Source: Clavulina sp. PMI_390 (taxonomy: Eukaryota; Basidiomycota; Agaricomycetes; Cantharellales; Hydnaceae). Taken from it: DNA of 11,961 nt. Positions within the stretch are counted from its first letter, which is position 1, and every line of letters begins with the position of its first letter. The DNA is taken from the NCBI GenBank assembly GCA_015039315.1, contig WIDE01000057.1, forward strand, positions 1 to 11,961, written 5' to 3'. The notes beneath the pieces are model-generated. The model saw only the letters and a list, made by a program, of their open reading frames with translations, made no database searches and was not told the origin of the DNA. The translations under genes and the position numbers were made by a program. Of the stretch, positions 8,384 to 11,961 are shown one piece after another.

Positions 8384-10600
8384 AAACGAGACTCTGGCTC
8401 TTCTCCCCGCTCTGCATCTTTCTTTCTGATAGTTGGGCCCCTCCCTTGTGCGGAAACTCTCTTGAGTAAGGCTTGTTTCACCTCGTCAAGACCATTGCGC
8501 TCTAATAGTTACGTCCGGCTTGGAACCAGTCATCACAGCGTCTAGTTCGGCCGATGTAGGATTCTGTGCGACTGCATCTCTTCGAATCAGGCTAAATGCC
8601 TTACTCGTGGGCGTGAAAGAATCCTTGTCGCCTGGAACTCACAATCCATCGCCGCTGTCGTCGTCATTCACTGCGCATCCTCGCCAACGCGTTCGCTGTG
8701 CGCATGATACTATGCCAATTGTATCGTGACACATCTCAGAAACACTCCTCCTTAGCTGTACGCGCACTCTCAGGCTCAAAGCTCGCCTTGTCAGCACTGG
8801 TCTCGCTTCTCGGATCGAGGTGTGCTATCTCCGCGATATCCTCTCGATTGTCTGACTTTACGCCGTCTGATTCCTTCTCCTCGCTCATCATCCATCACGT
8901 GTGGGCATAACCTTATCGCTCGTTTAACAGCTCGCCCATGCGATCCTTCCTGGGACACTCCACTCCATCGTCCATCTTCCGCTCTTCCCAAACGATGTCC
9001 TCGCTGTAATGTGCTGTCAACGATAGACGCCTCGCTGATCCCCCCCGCAACGTATTCCACTAATCAGCGCGTCGCCCATCGAGATGTGTCACCAGAGTGT
9101 CTCTGTGCTGCTACCGCGTCCAGGGCGATCAACGCTTCGTGAATATCGCCTGCGTTTCCGCTTCGCCTCGCCGATCAGCGCTTACTCTGTTACCTCTGGC
9201 GTGCCTCGGGCTAGGTAGCTGTTGCAGACGAGCAAGAGCCGCAAGCATGGAGCGCCCTCTCGTCGTCAAGGCAGACTGCCATCCGTTAACAGCTGCATCA
9301 CACTCTCTTGACCCCCCGGTGAGACCTATGTTGGCTTGTTCTACCGTTGAGCGTTCAACTATGCTAGCGACATCTGATTGCATAACTTGATCTCCACCAC
9401 CTAACAGCCATTTCATTCGTTCCGTCAGACTCCCAGCTCGACCGTTCCCGCGCTTTCTCTCTCCAGTGGTGCTCGGACGGCTACACCAACTCGCGAGAGC
9501 TCCTCAGTATCAACGGCAACGGGCTTCGACTGGTATGTAATCACCATTGCGTTGCGGGGTTTCTCTCTAAGTAGCTGTTACTGTTCAACCTTGCCCACAA
9601 CCGCCGACGACAAGCGTGTCTCTCTCGAGCGCTATTCGCTGCCAGCGCTTGGTCCTAGCTGCGAGACTTCCGAGGTGATTTTCCCTGTCGAATTGTCGTC
9701 TTTTTCGCGTCTCATTGGCGCTCATATCAATTCTGCACACGGGATAGGATCAGTACATGCTTAATCCACGTGGGCATTCTAGCCGAGAAAGTCTCTCCCT
9801 TTTCACTTCGCTCGTCTTCTACGACAAGATACATTATCAAAAATACGTCTCTCTTTTGCTTAGCCGCCGTGTGGATATACTCGCTCCAAGCGATACAAGC
9901 GCACCTGACTGAATCCTCATAGTCCATATGTTAATGCTTTTGACCCTTACCTGACCTACATGCTCCAATGTCTGCTTTAGCTCCCCTTGATCACATACCT
10001 CTCGTTTGCCTTCCCTGTTTGGTGTGCTGGGAATGGAGTAGCCGCCAATAAACGATCCAATACTGCATTTGGGTTCCCCCGCCATCGATCGGAGTCGCTG
10101 GTTCCCATTTTGATGGTTTCCGCTACCATCAACAATAATGTCGCGTTTGTAGAGAGTTGTTCCTACCACTTCCGCTGTGGCTTTGCTAGTTTACTCCTCT
10201 ACCATTCTGTGCCTGTTGGGCGCCAATGCATACTAGACCACTTTTTTCATACGAGCGTGAACGAGTTCAATATATCCCTCTATATTACGACTGATTCGTG
10301 CCATTCTGGACCCGATTGACACTGACAATTGGATCACTCTGCCAAAGCGCACGAGTTGGCGTTTCAGTTTATTGGATAATTTGTCCTGCAGGGATTGTAG
10401 ATAAGCCTCTTTCCATATGACTTGTAACAGAGGAGTCCTTGAATCGGAATTTGAGTCTCAGAACGTTCTTCAGGAATCAATACAGGTCATCTCCATACCT
10501 GGGAAGTTCTTTACGGCAACAAGGCAGTCCTCTAGCCTAGCGCTCTGCAGGCTAGTGATGTGTGCGCGTGGTTTCACGCTGTGCACCAAACGTGTAGCAG
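8384..10600. other. GC-richer stretch with only broken minus-strand ORFs
   Basis: The plus strand is rich in C and T. Minus frames give polar, charged peptides that stop or change frame every 50-100 codons. The better pieces are 9129-9416 (95 codons, with SDVASIVERSTVEQANIGLT), a 51-codon acidic frame at 8736-8891 (starting MMSEEKESDGVKSDNRED), and a piece ending in TEELSRVGVAVRAPLE around 9450-9520. I see no domain, transposase, reverse transcriptase or RNA gene. It may be an old, decayed minus-strand gene for a low-complexity Ser/Glu/Arg-rich protein, or non-coding DNA with strand skew. Confidence 0.3.
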
Positions 10601-10624
10601 GACCGGACTAGGAGGCCCGCCACT

Positions 10625-10678
10625 CACGTGACTTTCCCGATCCTCGCGTCAACAGCCCCTCTTGATTCTCTCTCTCTC
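10625..10678 (+). promoter_or_regulatory. E-box and CT-tract, promoter-like segment of the right-hand gene
   Basis: CACGTG lies at 10625-10630 within CTCACGTGAC. A CT-rich tract follows at about 10666-10678, ending in CTCTCTCTC and then AAGAACTGAAC. CT tracts commonly mark transcription starts in fungal promoters, and CACGTG is a bHLH-type site. Without the 648 bp insertion and its duplication, the E-box would lie about 180 bases upstream of the ATG at 11461. The assignment is inference from position and motifs. Confidence 0.4.
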
Positions 10679-10696
10679 AAGAACTGAACATATATC

Positions 10697-10704
10697 AACA
10701 CAAC
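10697..10704. repeat. Left 8 bp target-site duplication AACACAAC
   Basis: It is identical to 11353-11360 and directly abuts the left terminal inverted repeat. A perfect 8 bp duplication is the hallmark of hAT-superfamily insertion. Confidence 0.9.
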
Positions 10705-11352
10705 TAGTGATGCTACGGTTAGGTTCAGAACCGATGAACCGGACTGAACCGAACCTTTCAGGCCGAACCTGAACCGAACCTATAATCGGTTCAGGAGCGG
10801 GTTCGGTTTCGGTGCGAGCTGTGAGCGAACCTTTGTGAACCGCTTTGAACAGGGGTGAACTGGTTCGAACCTCATTATGAGTTTCTCATACTTGGAACGC
10901 TATTTTTCCCTTCAGTTGCGCCCCCAGCTTGCAAGAGTTACACCAATAACCACTATCTTGGACTGTGTCTGATCTCAGTTATTCAAACTCGCTGCCAGGG
11001 TGCACTCTGTGACAGGGTTGTCATGCCGTCATCGATTGCATGTCATTCCCTCCGTCTCATCTTGCCTGAAATAGTCACCAGAGAGAAAGGCTAAGAAGCG
11101 AAAGAGAAAATGGAGTGTTATCCATGCTTCGTATGCCTACAATACCTTAAAAGAATAACTACACACAGTAAAATTGGCCTAGAATGCGTATGTATCCCCT
11201 GAACCGGTTCAAACCTCGAACCAGACCGAACCGAACCTGAACCTAGCCCGTGGGAATCAGAACCGAACCGGGCCGAACCCATCAAACGGTTCAGGTTCAG
11301 GTTCAGAAAAATCATGGTCAGAACCGGACCGAACCGAACCTTAGCATCACTA
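10705..11352. mobile_element. 648 bp hAT-type MITE with GGTTC-rich subterminal regions
   Basis: The element begins TAGTGATGCTA (10705-10715) and ends in the exact reverse complement TAGCATCACTA (11342-11352). It is flanked by the perfect 8 bp duplication AACACAAC. The terminal TAGTG fits the hAT consensus (C/T)A(A/G)NG. Both subterminal regions (about 10718-10870 and 11200-11340) are packed with GAACC, GGTTC and GGTTCGG words in both orientations, likely transposase-binding sites. The roughly 320 bp interior has no transposase-like frame; the 79-codon frame at 10855-11094 has no recognisable motif. It is therefore non-autonomous and needs a hAT transposase in trans. The intact target duplication suggests a fairly recent insertion. 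Confidence 0.9.
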
Positions 11353-11360
11353 AACACAAC
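11353..11360. repeat. Right 8 bp target-site duplication AACACAAC
   Basis: This is an exact copy of 10697-10704, immediately outside the right terminal inverted repeat. Confidence 0.9.
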
Positions 11361-11366
11361 TAGCAT

Positions 11367-11421
11367 GTGAGGCCACAAATGATGGTAGTACCTCAGGAGA
11401 ACGTGCTGATGTGGAGTTCAG
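11367..11421 (+). other. Probable leader intron (55 bp) of the right-hand gene
   Basis: It has a GTGAGG donor, a CTGAT branch-like word near 11406, and a TTCAG acceptor. Length and signals match other introns in the window. It begins six bases after the hAT target duplication. It could instead be a coding intron, but the joined upstream sequence carries a TAG in the needed frame, so a 5' UTR intron is preferred. Confidence 0.45.
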
Positions 11422-11460
11422 CTGCTGTTGCCTTATCAGATTGACAATCTCAACGCCTTG

Positions 11461-11961
11461 ATGGAGAGTGATCCAAGCCAACTGCGTGTTGTTGATGTTA
11501 TCATCACTTGTGAGCAGCCCTGTCCATCGGAACCCGCCTGATCTATTTCAGCCTTATCTTTGAATCTACCTCCAGCTGCTGTACTCAATGCCAAATTACT
11601 TAGTGGGAAGTACCGCCTCGGACTGGAACCGTTTGCGCAGGAGAGTGATGTCAATTTCAACTCACCCCCGCCGAAAGCAAAGGTCAAGACCCCTTACAAG
11701 GATGTGGGCCGTGAGGCCGTAGCATGGGAGAACCTTTTTGGTACTCTGTGAGTCCAGCCTTATCAATTGATTGGTCAACTGCCTAACACTACATTTTGGT
11801 GCTTTGAATGTGCCAAACCATTGCTCTAATATCTCATTGACCATACAACTTGTAAAACGCCAGTTTGGTCAGCCGGGTGGCACTGTTGCCAATGCTTCAT
11901 TTAATATCAAGATTCCTCCATCAGCCACTCAAGGTGTGCACTGATTGCTGCAAGTCCCCAT
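11461..11961 (+). CDS. 5' part of an unidentified protein gene, runs off the window
   Basis: Exon 1, 11461-11509, starts ATG GAG (MESDPSQLRVVDVIIT). A 42 bp intron with GTGAGC donor and TTTCAG acceptor (11510-11551) joins in frame to exon 2, 11552-11747 (LSLNLPPAAVLNAKLLSGKY to GREAVAWENLFGTL). A GTGAGT donor at 11748 and a CAG acceptor ending at 11863 mark a probable 116 bp third intron, after which the reading frame is ambiguous. The frame that looks most protein-like there (GGTVANASFNIKIPPSATQ) does not join in phase with exon 2, so either the junction is wrong or the copy is damaged. The opening (LRVVDVIIT...LNLP) and VKTPYKDVGREAVAWENLF have a faint C2-domain look. This is a guess. An open frame extends upstream of the ATG to 11422, so the true start could lie earlier. 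Confidence 0.55.

Noticed and set aside
10862..10871. GGTTCGAACC, like a tRNA T-arm
   Set aside because: It lies inside the GGTTC/GAACC array of the hAT element. There is no matching acceptor stem, D-arm or anticodon arm around it.
11436..11687. 83-codon minus-strand ORF at the right end
   Set aside because: The plus strand has an in-frame 42 bp intron with consensus borders joining two coding exons, which is better evidence.

Overview
The window looks like nuclear DNA of a filamentous basidiomycete, most likely an Agaricomycete. This is inferred from 56-63 bp GT-AG introns that break a kinase gene into seven exons, C-ending codons in the clearer coding stretches, and several small non-autonomous DNA transposons. 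No bacterial-style operon or CRISPR array is visible. Everything here comes from reading the sequence by eye; no database was searched.

Layout. Positions 1-3390 are AT-rich and hold no credible gene. They contain a cluster of a 12-base near-palindromic word (404-979), a 265 bp snap-back inverted repeat (1204-1468), and a 1,027 bp terminal-inverted-repeat element between TA dinucleotides (1531-2557). A second 355 bp hairpin lies inside that element. Positions 3394-6398 (minus strand) hold the one well-supported intact gene: a seven-exon, six-intron tyrosine-kinase-like protein of about 826 residues. It has a helical N-terminal region, a kinase domain with Arg in place of the usual beta-3 Lys, a Ser/Pro-rich acidic linker and a helical TPR-like C-terminal region. 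Positions 7010-8067 (minus) are the remains of a multi-pass membrane protein gene, with recognisable intron borders but in-frame stops and a frame change. Directly beyond it on the plus strand, 8165-8383 is an orphan coding fragment of unknown family.

Positions 8384-10600 are GC-richer with a pyrimidine-rich plus strand. They hold only short, broken ORFs, mainly on the minus strand, and I recognise no domain. From about 10,620 a plus-strand gene begins. It shows an E-box, a CT tract, a probable leader intron, and an ATG at 11461 followed by coding exons that run off the window. A 648 bp hAT-type MITE (10705-11352), with a perfect 8 bp target duplication, has inserted between its promoter-like segment and its leader intron.

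The genes do not form an obvious pathway. The window reads as a transposon-rich, decaying stretch around a lineage-expanded signalling kinase. The most interesting points are the kinase architecture, the MITE insertion into the 5' region of the right-hand gene, and the repeat cluster on the left.
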